A DNA stretch of 64,000 nucleotides, taken from Sphingobacteriaceae bacterium (GTDB lineage Bacteria > Bacteroidota > Bacteroidia > Sphingobacteriales > Sphingobacteriaceae). Below, in pieces: positions 49,846 through 59,241 of the stretch (within the stretch, counting starts at the first letter, position 1; each line of letters begins with the position of its first letter). The notes under the pieces were generated by a model. The model made no database searches and was not told the DNA's origin. It saw only the letters and a list, made by a program, of their open reading frames with translations. The translations under genes and the position numbers were made by a program. The stretch covers positions 434,001 to 498,000 of the forward strand of contig CAHJWG010000001.1 of the NCBI GenBank assembly GCA_903642215.1. Direction: 5' to 3'.

Positions 49846-52698
49846 TTATTTCTTCTCCGGCAGCAAAATAAATCGGATCAAATTATCTCCGCTTAAATAT
49901 TTATTGGCCGTAGTTTTAGTGCTTGCAACCGTAATCTGGTTCAGGTTTTTAACATGATCCAGCACGTCTGCCGGATCTTGCTGGTATTGATAGCTTTTAG
50001 CAATTTGCCCTAACCAAAAACCATTATTTTTTAATTGCACCTCGGTAGAACGGCTTTCTTCCGCAGCAAACTTCTGAATATCTGTTGCTTCTGCACCGTT
50101 TTTTTTGATGGCCGCAATTTCTTCCAGTGCGGCATCAATCAACTTGTTTACGTTTTCGGGCGCACAACCAAAAGCAACCGTAATATTATAGCGTTGATTC
50201 GGGATTTTGGTATAACTTGCCCGTACACTTGGTGCGTAAACACCGCTTTCCTTTTCGCGCAAGCGCTCAATCAATTTGATGTTCAGGATTTCTTCCAGCG
50301 CATCCAACTGTAAATTATTAGGTTCATCATAAACATAATCCCCGGTGAAAACCAGCTGCACAGAACTTTTTACTTCCAAACCTTTGTAAACCGTTTTGGT
50401 AATTTTACCTGCCGGCGCATGGATGTTCAAATTTTTGTACGAAGTATTTGTGTTGGATGACGGCAAAGCACCCAGATATTTTTCCAGCAGCGGTTTGATT
50501 TTTTCGGGATCAAAATTACCAACCAAAGTAAAAACAGCTTTATTGTTATCGGCAAAACTTTGCCGGTAAAAAGAGTATGCCTTATCCAGCGAAGCTTCGT
50601 CCAGCTGTTTTAAAGTTGGGTTGCTGCCGCGCATGTTGTAACTGCTCATCACTGCGGCAATCGTATCCTGGAAAACACTTTCCGGCGAAGCACTTCGGCC
50701 GGCAATCACTACTTTGGTTTGGGTGATGTTGGATGACCAGATATTCGGATCTTTCCGCGGGGCAGTTGTATATAAATAGATCAGTTGCAGGGCCGTTTCC
50801 AAATCTGCAGGCGAAGTGCTTCCGCTAAAACCTTGTGCCGTAGAACTGATGTAAGGCGATACATTGGCGATTTTGCCGGTCAGCATTTTATCCAGCTGAA
50901 TTTGGGTAAATAAACCAACGCCGCTGCTGCCGATTATGCCGTCGGCCAGGTTTGCCGCTGTAAAATCAGCATCGCTTGCCAGCGAGGTTCCGCCAAAATT
51001 ATAACTGTTAATCAGTATCTGGTCGTTTTTAAAATCCGTTGGTTTCAACACTACTTTTACACCGTTTGCAAGCGTTAATTCTGTGGCGTTAACGGCTGCG
51101 TTTTTCTTTTCGGAAACTATTTTTGTTCCTGCCGGGATTTTTTCCAGTAGCGGTTTATTGCTTACTTCATCTACGTAAGCTGTAATTCCTTGTCCGGCTG
51201 TACTAATCCAGTTAAGCAACGTTTTTTCATCCGGTAAATTGGCTTTTTCCTTTTCCGGTGCCTGCACAATTACCACACGGTTTTCATCGCTGATAAATTT
51301 ACCTGTAAGCGCGTTCATCTCAGTTAAAGTAATCAAACCAATATTGTTTTTGTAGAAATTATATTTGAAATCGATACTCGGAATAGCATCTCCCTCCAAA
51401 AAATTTTGCTGATACTGGTTCACAAAAACAGCAGAGCGGGTTTTATCTTTCTCTTTAAATTGCTGCTCCTGCGCGGTCAGTACGCCTTTTTTAGCACGGT
51501 CTAATTCGGATTGCGTAAAACCAAATTTTTGCACGCGTTCATTTTCGGCCACAACTGCTTTAATCCCTTTTTCCAGTTCGCCGGGTTTCGCTACCACTAC
51601 AGAGGTAAACGCATCCAGGCTGGCCAAAAAGCCGCCGTAACTGCTTTGTGCAAATAAAAACGGCGGATTACCTTTTTGGGTAAGTTCTGCAATACGCGCA
51701 TTTATCATGTTGTTAAACAACCCTATACGTATATTCTGCAGCAAATCCATCGTATTTCTGGTCGTAGTTCCGGCGTGCTTTACAATAATTTGGGCGATGG
51801 TATAAGGCTGCTCTTTATCGGTTACTATTTTTACCAGTGTTTGTTTATGCACCGGGATTGTGTACTTTATATAAGGGCGTTCTTTAACCGGATTTTTTAG
51901 TTCCGAGAAATTCTCCCTGATCAATTGCAATACTTTCTGCGGATCAAAATCTCCCACGGCAACTACGGCTTGCAAATCCGGGCGGTACCAGTCTTTGTAA
52001 TAATCTTTGATTACCTGATGGTTAAAGTTTTTGATAATATCTTCTTTCCCGATCGGAATCCGTTGTGCATAACGCGAGTTGTTAAATAAAACAGGATAAG
52101 TTTGAAGCGAAATCCGTTCCTGTGCGTTCTTGCCGCGCAGTCTTGCTTCTTCTAAAATAACACCGCGTTCCTTATCAATTTCGCTGTCGTCAAACGTATC
52201 CAAACCGGCCCAGTTAGCCAGGATGTCAAACCCTTTTTCAAAAAGCTTGGCACTGTCTGTCGGCAGCGGCAGTTGGTAAACAGTTTGATCAAAAGAAGTA
52301 TAAGCGTTAATATCGGCACCAAACCTGATACCCGATTTTTGCAGGAAATTAACTAACTCGTTTTTGGGAAAATCGCGTGTGCCGTTAAACGACATGTGTT
52401 CTACAAAATGCGCCAGCCCTTGCTGGTTATCGTTTTCTAAAACAGAACCGGCTTTGTTTACCAGGTATAATTCTGCACGGTTTTTGGGTTCGGTATTTTT
52501 GCGGATGTAATAGCTTAAACCGTTTGGCAATTTGCCGATTAAAACTGCCGGATCGGCCGGAATAAGCGAACCGGCAAGCATTTCTACCCGTGGTTTATTT
52601 TTAGGCGAAGGCTGCGGTTTAGATTTAACTTGTGCCGATACCACTGAGTTGAAAGCAAGTAAACCAAACGAAAAGTACAATAAATGATGTTTTGACAT
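49846..52698 (-). CDS. M16-family zinc metallopeptidase (pitrilysin/insulinase type), exported
   Basis: 950 residues with a Sec signal (MSKHHLLYFSFGLLAFNSVVSAQ). The inverted zinc motif HFVEHMSFNGT (HxxEH, about residue 97-101) and a downstream Glu in ILEEARLRGKNAQERISLQT (about 178) define the active half. A second, inactive M16 half lies in the C-terminal part (VLKPTDFKNDQILINSYNFG, GNFDPEKIKPLLEKYLGALP, YNITVAFGCAPENVNKLIDA). It probably degrades peptides in the periplasm. A single gene. Confidence 0.93.
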   Translation of the reverse strand: MSKHHLLYFSFGLLAFNSVVSAQVKSKPQPSPKNKPRVEMLAGSLIPADPAVLIGKLPNGLSYYIRKNTEPKNRAELYLVNKAGSVLENDNQQGLAHFVEHMSFNGTRDFPKNELVNFLQKSGIRFGADINAYTSFDQTVYQLPLPTDSAKLFEKGFDILANWAGLDTFDDSEIDKERGVILEEARLRGKNAQERISLQTYPVLFNNSRYAQRIPIGKEDIIKNFNHQVIKDYYKDWYRPDLQAVVAVGDFDPQKVLQLIRENFSELKNPVKERPYIKYTIPVHKQTLVKIVTDKEQPYTIAQIIVKHAGTTTRNTMDLLQNIRIGLFNNMINARIAELTQKGNPPFLFAQSSYGGFLASLDAFTSVVVAKPGELEKGIKAVVAENERVQKFGFTQSELDRAKKGVLTAQEQQFKEKDKTRSAVFVNQYQQNFLEGDAIPSIDFKYNFYKNNIGLITLTEMNALTGKFISDENRVVIVQAPEKEKANLPDEKTLLNWISTAGQGITAYVDEVSNKPLLEKIPAGTKIVSEKKNAAVNATELTLANGVKVVLKPTDFKNDQILINSYNFGGTSLASDADFTAANLADGIIGSSGVGLFTQIQLDKMLTGKIANVSPYISSTAQGFSGSTSPADLETALQLIYLYTTAPRKDPNIWSSNITQTKVVIAGRSASPESVFQDTIAAVMSSYNMRGSNPTLKQLDEASLDKAYSFYRQSFADNNKAVFTLVGNFDPEKIKPLLEKYLGALPSSNTNTSYKNLNIHAPAGKITKTVYKGLEVKSSVQLVFTGDYVYDEPNNLQLDALEEILNIKLIERLREKESGVYAPSVRASYTKIPNQRYNITVAFGCAPENVNKLIDAALEEIAAIKKNGAEATDIQKFAAEESRSTEVQLKNNGFWLGQIAKSYQYQQDPADVLDHVKNLNQITVASTKTTANKYLSGDNLIRFILLPEKK

Positions 52699-52745
52699 GA
52701 GCTGTTTTAAGGAGGATTTAAAATTGTTTCGTATTAGAAGTTAGC

Positions 52746-52757
52746 ATGCTGTTTTTA
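52746..52757 (+). repeat. Dispersed motif, GT variant
   Basis: ATGCTGTTTTTA followed by TTAC, between the M16 protease start and the restriction endonuclease stop. Confidence 0.5.
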
Positions 52758-52779
52758 TTACATCTTTTTTAAGATTAAT

Positions 52780-53523
52780 TTAGGTTTTTGTAATAGTTAC
52801 CCATGATTTGTCAAAACCTAAAGCCAGTAAAATTTTTTCCTTATCCAGTGCTTCTGGTTTTGTGATTTTGATAAGCACACTGTTTACAGGAACTTTTTCA
52901 TGTATTGTAAATTGAGAACCATGAGGTTGCCAAGTAAAAAGATGCTCATTAAAAGCTTTACTAAAACCTTCTAAATTTTTTTCTTTATTCCATTTCCAAT
53001 AAAATAATTCAGGGTCGTACCGGGTTGTTTCAAATTCAAAAACAACAACTTCTGATAGATCATTAGATTTTATAAGTACGATTGTTCTTAAATGGTCAAA
53101 CCGTTCTCTTATCGCACTAACTCTGTCATTCCATATTGAAAGTACTTGTTCACCAGGTAAGTTGGCATCTACAGAGGTATCTACATTTGACCCGAATGAA
53201 TATACAATACTGTTTCTACCAGATATTAATCTGACTTTTTTTGCTGTTGATGGATTGGTTGCTTTTACGGTTTTTGCTCCCCACGCAGTATTGCCTAATC
53301 TAACATCGTCCAATCCTACATTTGAATCTTTCCAGATAGCACCGATGCTTTTGGCAAAAATTTCCTCCCACTCAGAACCAACCAGATTCGGTTTACCTTT
53401 TGAAGCAAGTAGATAAACTATTTCCTTACCAATTATATATGGCAAGTTTTTAGGAAACTGATTTAATTTGTATGCGGGTGCACTTTTGTTTACAGTCCTT
53501 AATCTTGGTGGTTGCTTATCCAT
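52780..53523 (-). CDS. Probable type II restriction endonuclease
   Basis: 247 residues, located directly after a C5-cytosine methyltransferase on the same strand (7 bp gap), which is the usual type II arrangement. Possible PD-(D/E)xK elements: SEWEEIFAKSIGAIWKD (Glu), VGLDDVRLGNTAWGAKTVK (Asp and W-x-x-KT-V-K) and VVVFEFETTRY. The WGAKTVK segment looks like the exK strand. I cannot name the recognition sequence or isoschizomer. More A/T-rich than neighbouring genes, which suits horizontal acquisition. Identification rests mainly on context. Confidence 0.7.
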   Translation of the reverse strand: MDKQPPRLRTVNKSAPAYKLNQFPKNLPYIIGKEIVYLLASKGKPNLVGSEWEEIFAKSIGAIWKDSNVGLDDVRLGNTAWGAKTVKATNPSTAKKVRLISGRNSIVYSFGSNVDTSVDANLPGEQVLSIWNDRVSAIRERFDHLRTIVLIKSNDLSEVVVFEFETTRYDPELFYWKWNKEKNLEGFSKAFNEHLFTWQPHGSQFTIHEKVPVNSVLIKITKPEALDKEKILLALGFDKSWVTITKT

Positions 53524-53530
53524 AATACTG

Positions 53531-54496
53531 TTAAGCTATCTCATAATCTTTTAAAACACCGTTCATATCCATTGCTTTTGCTACATACGGAAGTAGTTTC
53601 AATATAACAGCTTTAACAAGATTTACAGGAACTGCGTTACCGGCTTGCTTTCTGGCCTGAGTATCATTAGTAATAATTTTATAACTATCAGGAAAACCTT
53701 GTAGGCGGAACATTTCTCTCGGTGTCAACCTTCTTTCGCCATTTACAAGAAGATAATTGTAAGAAGCACCTGCGCGTAAAGCACATGAATAGGGATAGGA
53801 ACAAATATTCCCTGATTTATTTTCATGCCATATTGAAAGTTTATAAGCCGATTGATGTCGTTCCTTTCTTTTATTAATGATGTAATCAGATGCTACATGC
53901 TTCTTATCAATCACAGATTCTAAAACTTCGGATAGTGGTTTAAATGGCCGCATCGGCTGTGGATAAGAAAATAATATAGGATCTTTATGCCCGACAATTA
54001 CAACACGTTCTCTTTTTTGAGGCAGCCCATAATCAAGTGCATTTAAAACAGCAACCCTAACTGTATATTTTAATTCTTCCTGCAATACATTAAGAATAAC
54101 TTTTAATGTTTTACCATTGTTGTGCCCTACCAGCTGTTTAACATTTTCTAATACAAATGCTTTTGGTTGTTTCTCTTTAATAATACTGGCAATATTGTAA
54201 AACAAAGTGCCTCTTATATCCTCAAAACCCTTCATCTGCCCGATGATACTAAAAGGCTGGCACGGAAAGCCACCAAATAAAATATCATGATCGGGAATAC
54301 CTTTAGGGTCAATTTTAGTTATATCACCTGCAGGCCTATCACCAAAATTATTTTCATAGCTATCCTGACAAAATTTATCTATATCGGAGGAAAATACACA
54401 TTCTGGAATTAGATCATTTTCTTTACAAGCCTGATCCATCGCTATACGGAAGCCACCGATACCACAAAAAAGGTCTATAAATTTTAGTTTTTCCAT
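53531..54496 (-). CDS. DNA (cytosine-5-)-methyltransferase, type II
   Basis: 321 residues from ATG at 54496 (MEKLKFIDLFCGIGGFRIAM); an upstream start would add 12 unrelated residues. Conserved C5 methyltransferase motifs: I (FIDLFCGIGGF), IV (LFGGFPCQPFSIIGQ with catalytic Cys near 79), VI (AFVLENVKQL), VIII (YGLPQKRERVVIVG), IX (RRLTPREMFRLQGFPDSY) and X (RKQAGNAVPVNLVKAV). A short target-recognition region (about 205-250) precedes motif IX. It protects the host site against the adjacent endonuclease. Confidence 0.95.
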   Translation of the reverse strand: MEKLKFIDLFCGIGGFRIAMDQACKENDLIPECVFSSDIDKFCQDSYENNFGDRPAGDITKIDPKGIPDHDILFGGFPCQPFSIIGQMKGFEDIRGTLFYNIASIIKEKQPKAFVLENVKQLVGHNNGKTLKVILNVLQEELKYTVRVAVLNALDYGLPQKRERVVIVGHKDPILFSYPQPMRPFKPLSEVLESVIDKKHVASDYIINKRKERHQSAYKLSIWHENKSGNICSYPYSCALRAGASYNYLLVNGERRLTPREMFRLQGFPDSYKIITNDTQARKQAGNAVPVNLVKAVILKLLPYVAKAMDMNGVLKDYEIA

Positions 54497-54610
54497 TTGG
54501 TAAAATTTGGCTTGTGATACTAATTTTAGCAATTATATTTTCCTCGAAAATAGCTTTTTCAGTTCAATAAAGAATGAATTACTGATGTGATTTATCCTTT
54601 ATTAGTTTTA

Positions 54611-55747
54611 TTAAACCTTAATAATAATGTTTTTTCGGTACATCAGCCACAAAATAACAAACCAAATCAGCACATAAGTAAGGCCGCCGGCCAGCGAAGC
54701 GTTAATCGGCGAAAAATAGGGTACAAAGAAAGTATTGTATAAATAGCCAAGCAGGTTTACAGGTTTATTATCTGCCTTAAAATGGATCAGGGTTAAAATA
54801 TGCGGAATCAATCCTGACATAAAATATACGGTGATGGCATTCACCCCAAAAACCACGAATGGTTTGGTAAAGCGTTTGTAGCCTTGCACGTCAATCAGCC
54901 AGTAGCAAAGTGTTAACCCGATTGTAGCCAGTCCGCCGGCGTAAAGTACAAAAGAGCTGGTCCACAATGCTTTGTTTATCGGGAAAAAAAGGTCGAAAAA
55001 TAAACCGGCAATCACAGCTAATACGCCTACAGAAAAAAGCCAGGCAACTTTGTGTGCATTATCTTTGTCTTTTCGCTTTAAAAAAGTGCCGATCAGTACG
55101 CCGAAAATACCGGTTGCCACAGCCGGGATCGTACTTAAAATACCTTCCGGGTCCCAGGTTTTTGATGATTTCCACAGGTGGGCTTCGGTAAGCAATGTTC
55201 TGTCTAACCATGCGCCCAAATTGGTTTCCGGGTTCAGGTTTGCATAACCAACGCCCGGCACAGGCACAAAATTCATGAGCAGGTAGTAACCGAGCAAAAT
55301 CCCTCCGAAAACATACAGCCAGGTTTTGCGGCTGCTGTAAATGTAAATCAAACTAACGATCAGATAAACTACGGCAATGCGCTGGATGACGCCCGGAATC
55401 CGCAACGTGCTGAAACTGAACTTGTAAAAAAGATTGATTGCCACACCGATCAGAAATAAAATAACTGCACGTTTAAAAATACCTAAAACCAATTTGTTAC
55501 GGTTTTCGAGGTCGTTCTTTTTATTTTCTAATGCGAAAGTGATAGAAACACCAACGATGAAAAGGAAAAACGGAAACACCAAATCCGTGGGCGTGCAGCC
55601 GTTCCATTCCGAATGTTCCAATGGCGTGTAAATGTATCGCCAGTCGCCGGGGTTGTTCACCAGCGTCATCATGGCAACGGTAATCCCGCGGAAAACATCT
55701 AAAGAGCGTAAACGAACTTTTGGATTGAGGGTAGCAGTTTCTGGCAT
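54611..55747 (-). CDS. HGSNAT/DUF5009-type membrane acyltransferase
   Basis: 378 residues, about ten membrane helices. The family N-terminus RLRSLDVFRGITVAMMTLVN, NPGDWRYIYTPLEHSEWNGC and TPTDLVFPFFLFIVGVSITF carries the conserved H (PLEHSEWNG) and D (TDLVFPFFLF) of heparan-alpha-glucosaminide N-acetyltransferase-like proteins. In bacteria it probably acetylates an amino sugar from the cytoplasmic acetyl-CoA pool. It precedes the type II restriction pair on the same strand, with a 115-bp gap. A motif copy, ATACTTCTTTTA (55749-55760), begins just before its ATG. Confidence 0.87.
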   Translation of the reverse strand: MPETATLNPKVRLRSLDVFRGITVAMMTLVNNPGDWRYIYTPLEHSEWNGCTPTDLVFPFFLFIVGVSITFALENKKNDLENRNKLVLGIFKRAVILFLIGVAINLFYKFSFSTLRIPGVIQRIAVVYLIVSLIYIYSSRKTWLYVFGGILLGYYLLMNFVPVPGVGYANLNPETNLGAWLDRTLLTEAHLWKSSKTWDPEGILSTIPAVATGIFGVLIGTFLKRKDKDNAHKVAWLFSVGVLAVIAGLFFDLFFPINKALWTSSFVLYAGGLATIGLTLCYWLIDVQGYKRFTKPFVVFGVNAITVYFMSGLIPHILTLIHFKADNKPVNLLGYLYNTFFVPYFSPINASLAGGLTYVLIWFVILWLMYRKNIIIKV

Positions 55748-56111
55748 AATACTTCTTTTATCGATAAAAAATTAGTGTGAGAATAGATCTTCCTTATCAC
55801 TTATAATCCGACAGCAATTTAAATTAACTTTTTGCAATTGCCTAAAAGAAACAAAAAACAATTATTTGTTTAAAGAAATACCGGTTGATAAGAACAGGAA
55901 TAGTTGGATTAAACAGTTTCAACAGCAATTTAATGAATAATCAGATAGAGAATAATCTTTTTAAATTCCTGTTTGATTAGCATATTTTTTCAATACCTTT
56001 AGCTTTAAAGCTATAAAATTTCTTTAAACGCGTTCTGCCCTTTATCTTAAACTAATATTAGTGCGTTAAAAAGAGCATTGTGTAAATTGCTAACAATTTA
56101 ATTAATTATAT
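55748..56111. other. 364-bp divergent intergenic region
   Basis: Between the acyltransferase and the second SusC gene. It holds a motif copy at 55749-55760 followed by TCGATAAAAA. The rest is A/T-rich with the candidate SusC promoter at 55972-56001. No small gene is evident. Confidence 0.45.
55972..56001 (+). promoter_or_regulatory. Candidate promoter of the second SusC/SusD operon
   Basis: TTTG (55972-55975), 18 bp, then TACCTTTA (55994-56001), close to the Bacteroidetes TTTG-N19-TAnnTTTG pattern. The ATG follows 110 bp later, leaving a long leader. Confidence 0.4.
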
Positions 56112-59100
56112 ATGAAGAGAAAATTACTCATCATTTTCCTGGTGTTTTTTTGCAGCGTGTGGCAGGCTATGGCACAGCAGCATACTATTACAGGGAAAGT
56201 AACCGCTGCGGAAGACAGCTATCCGCTACCCGGGGTTTCTGTTAAAATAAAAGGGACCGCTACCGGAACACAAACCGATACGCAAGGCGCTTTTTCAATC
56301 AAAGCGAATACGGGCCAAACTTTAGTGTTTTCTTTTGTAGGGACGACTACCCAGGAAATTGTAGTTGGCACAGCCGATATAATTAATGTACGGTTAAGCC
56401 AGGATACAAAAACGCTGCAAGAAGTTACCGTAACTACCGGTTTTGGGGTTAGCCAGAACAAGCGCGATTTAACCTCATCCACCCAAACCATAACCGGCGC
56501 AGCAATTGCAGAAACCCAGCGCGAAAACTTGGTAAATGCTTTGCAGGGCCGCATTGCCGGCGCAACGGTAACCAGTACCAGCGGCGTGCCGGGCGCATCG
56601 GCAGCAATAGTTTTGCGTGGTATTACTTCCATCGGCAGCAGTAACCAGCCTTTATTTGTTGTTGATGGTATCCGTGTAAATAACGATGCATTAAGCCAGG
56701 GTGCGCTTGCTTCAAACGGTGATAACCGCCGGGAGGATTTTACAAACCGCATTGCAGATATTAACCCGGATGATATAGAAAATGTAACGGTATTAAAAGG
56801 TGCCGATGCGGCTGCGGTTTATGGGTCTGATGCGGCTGGCGGTGCGATTGTAATCACCACAAAAAAGGGTAAAAGCGGTGCCGGGAACATCACTTACAAC
56901 AATAATTTTAGTTTTTCTAACGAGTACCGTTTCCCGAAAATCCAAACAGGTTATGGGCCGGGAACGGCCGGATATGCTGATCCGACTACGAGGCTTGCTT
57001 ACGGCCCGGCTTATGCCGCAGGTACACAAACAAACAATAACCTAAAAAACTTTTTCCAGACGGGGCATTCCGAATTGCACGATTTGGCTTTTGCCGGCGG
57101 AAATGAAGAAGCGAGTTATCGTATTTCCGGCGAGTACCGGCATACGGGCGGTGTGATACCGGTTGTTTATAATGATAAGCTTTCTTTGCGATTTGCCGGG
57201 CAGGCTAAAATCACACCTAAACTGACCAGCAGTGCTACTTTTAACTACTTTAATTTAGATAATCGTAAAACCAATAAAGGTGATGGCGGAACTTACATCA
57301 ACGCACTGACCTGGCCTACAAACGATAATGTGCGAAATTATTTAAATGCTGATGGTAGCCGGAGAACGTTGTTACCAACAACATTATCTGTATTGGATGC
57401 TTCAATTGATTTTGATAATCCGAATTGGGATGTACGGAATAATATCAGTAGAGACAAAACCAACCGGATGATTGGAAATTTTGATCTTTCCTACGATCCT
57501 TTAAGCTGGTTAAATTTAAGAGGATTAATTGGAGTTGATTTTTATACTACTCAAGGCAATAATTTGGTTAGCCAGTACAGTAACTCTTATCAAAACGCAA
57601 TTTCAGCCGGTTTTGCTGCTTCAAGCGGATTGAGCAGAGGTGGTATTATTGATAATTATGATGATAATAACCTGTTGCTAAACGGATCTTTCTTTGCGAC
57701 TTTAAAGCATACTTTTAGTGATTTTCGTACCACTTTAGCTTTAGGAGCCGAGGTTTATGATAGTAAAGATATTACGAATGGCCAATACGGCGAAGCTTTT
57801 TTACAGCCGGATTTTAACACAATCAATAATACAACACCAACAACCCAACGTGCCACAACTAATTATTTTGAAACACGCCGTATCGGAGAAATTGCGCGTT
57901 TAAGCATCGTTTACAAAGAGCTGATTACTTTAAATGGTACTGCCCGGAATGATTATTCATCTCGCCTGGCAGGTACAACAAAAGACTCTTATTTTTATCC
58001 GTCGGGCGGTATTGGATTTAATTTTAGTGAACTTCCAGGTTTAAAAGGAAACAAGGTTTTATCGTTTGGCAAGATAAGATTCTCCTACGCCGGCGTTGGT
58101 AAAGATCCGTTTGCGCCATACCGGATTAAATCAAGTGTGATCCAGCAATCTACCACAGGCGGTGGCTACGCTTATGATGTTACAGGAAATAATCCGTTCC
58201 TGAAACCAGAAAAAGATTATCAAATGGAGTTAGGTACAGAACTTCAGTTTTTTAACGGGCGTTTAGGTGCAGAGATTAACTTTTACAAATACCGGGCTAC
58301 CAATCAAATATTTGATCCGCGCATCAGCTACGCATCAGGCTATATTTTGGAGTTAGTTAACGGCGGCGAAATCCAAAACAGAGGGATAGAAGTTGAATTA
58401 AATGCAACGCCAGTAAAAACCAGGGATTTTACATGGAAACCGTTCGTAAACTTCTTCCTAAACCGGGGTAAGGTTATCAACCTGGGTAATTTGCCTGAAT
58501 ATTACAACTCTGATACCTGGCTGTATGCAAATGCTCGTGCAAGTATATTCCCGGGCAGCAGTTTGTCAAACATTGCAACCTGGACGTATTCACGTAATAA
58601 TAAAGGTCAGATTTTGGTTGATCCGTCTACTGGTATGCCAATATCAAACGGAACTTTTGTTACTACGGGTGATCGTCAGCCAAAATTCACCATCGGTTTT
58701 GGTAACAACTTTACTTACAAAAGTTTCGGGTTATCATTTTTATTAGATTGGCGTAAAGGCGGCGATGTATTTAACGGAAACGAATTGTTCCTGACACGCT
58801 ACGGCTTGAGTGCACGTACGGAAAACAGGCAAACACCGATTGTGGTACCTGGTGTATTAAAAGACGGTAATGAAAATTCAGCCACGCCAACTGCTAATAC
58901 AATCCAAATCAATCCGTATTATCAAAACGACTATTATAAGAATGCCATCGAATCGGATTTCGTAGAACATAATATCAGTACGTTAAGGCTTAGGGATGTA
59001 ACATTAAGTTACACTTTGCCGGCATCAATATTAAGCAGACAAAAAGTGTTTAAATCTTTGGGTGTCTATGTTACAGCTACCGATGTGTTTTTAATTACCA

Positions 59101-59231
59101 ATTATACCGGTGCTGATCCTGAAGTTAACGGCACCAATTCTTCTACCAGAGGCTCTGGTGCAGCCGGTTTTGATTACGGTACTTTGGCTGCCCCGCGGAC
59201 TATATCTTTCGGGTTAAGTGTTAAATTATAA
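56112..59231 (+). CDS. SusC/RagA-type TonB-dependent outer-membrane transporter (second locus)
   Basis: 1039 residues. The signal ends at MAQQ (MKRKLLIIFLVFFCSVWQAM). A carboxypeptidase-regulatory-like domain (ITGKVTAAEDSYPLPGVSVK, about 25-100) is followed by a TonB-box region (LQEVTVTTGFG), then the plug (NALQGRIAGATVTS, PLFVVDGIRV, GADAAAVYGSDAAGGAIVI) and a barrel ending FGLSVKL. It imports an unknown bulky nutrient with the SusD gene that starts 10 bp downstream. No glycosidase or peptidase is next to it, so the substrate is not indicated. Confidence 0.94.
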   Translation: MKRKLLIIFLVFFCSVWQAMAQQHTITGKVTAAEDSYPLPGVSVKIKGTATGTQTDTQGAFSIKANTGQTLVFSFVGTTTQEIVVGTADIINVRLSQDTKTLQEVTVTTGFGVSQNKRDLTSSTQTITGAAIAETQRENLVNALQGRIAGATVTSTSGVPGASAAIVLRGITSIGSSNQPLFVVDGIRVNNDALSQGALASNGDNRREDFTNRIADINPDDIENVTVLKGADAAAVYGSDAAGGAIVITTKKGKSGAGNITYNNNFSFSNEYRFPKIQTGYGPGTAGYADPTTRLAYGPAYAAGTQTNNNLKNFFQTGHSELHDLAFAGGNEEASYRISGEYRHTGGVIPVVYNDKLSLRFAGQAKITPKLTSSATFNYFNLDNRKTNKGDGGTYINALTWPTNDNVRNYLNADGSRRTLLPTTLSVLDASIDFDNPNWDVRNNISRDKTNRMIGNFDLSYDPLSWLNLRGLIGVDFYTTQGNNLVSQYSNSYQNAISAGFAASSGLSRGGIIDNYDDNNLLLNGSFFATLKHTFSDFRTTLALGAEVYDSKDITNGQYGEAFLQPDFNTINNTTPTTQRATTNYFETRRIGEIARLSIVYKELITLNGTARNDYSSRLAGTTKDSYFYPSGGIGFNFSELPGLKGNKVLSFGKIRFSYAGVGKDPFAPYRIKSSVIQQSTTGGGYAYDVTGNNPFLKPEKDYQMELGTELQFFNGRLGAEINFYKYRATNQIFDPRISYASGYILELVNGGEIQNRGIEVELNATPVKTRDFTWKPFVNFFLNRGKVINLGNLPEYYNSDTWLYANARASIFPGSSLSNIATWTYSRNNKGQILVDPSTGMPISNGTFVTTGDRQPKFTIGFGNNFTYKSFGLSFLLDWRKGGDVFNGNELFLTRYGLSARTENRQTPIVVPGVLKDGNENSATPTANTIQINPYYQNDYYKNAIESDFVEHNISTLRLRDVTLSYTLPASILSRQKVFKSLGVYVTATDVFLITNYTGADPEVNGTNSSTRGSGAAGFDYGTLAAPRTISFGLSVKL

Positions 59232-59241
59232 GAATAGCAAG

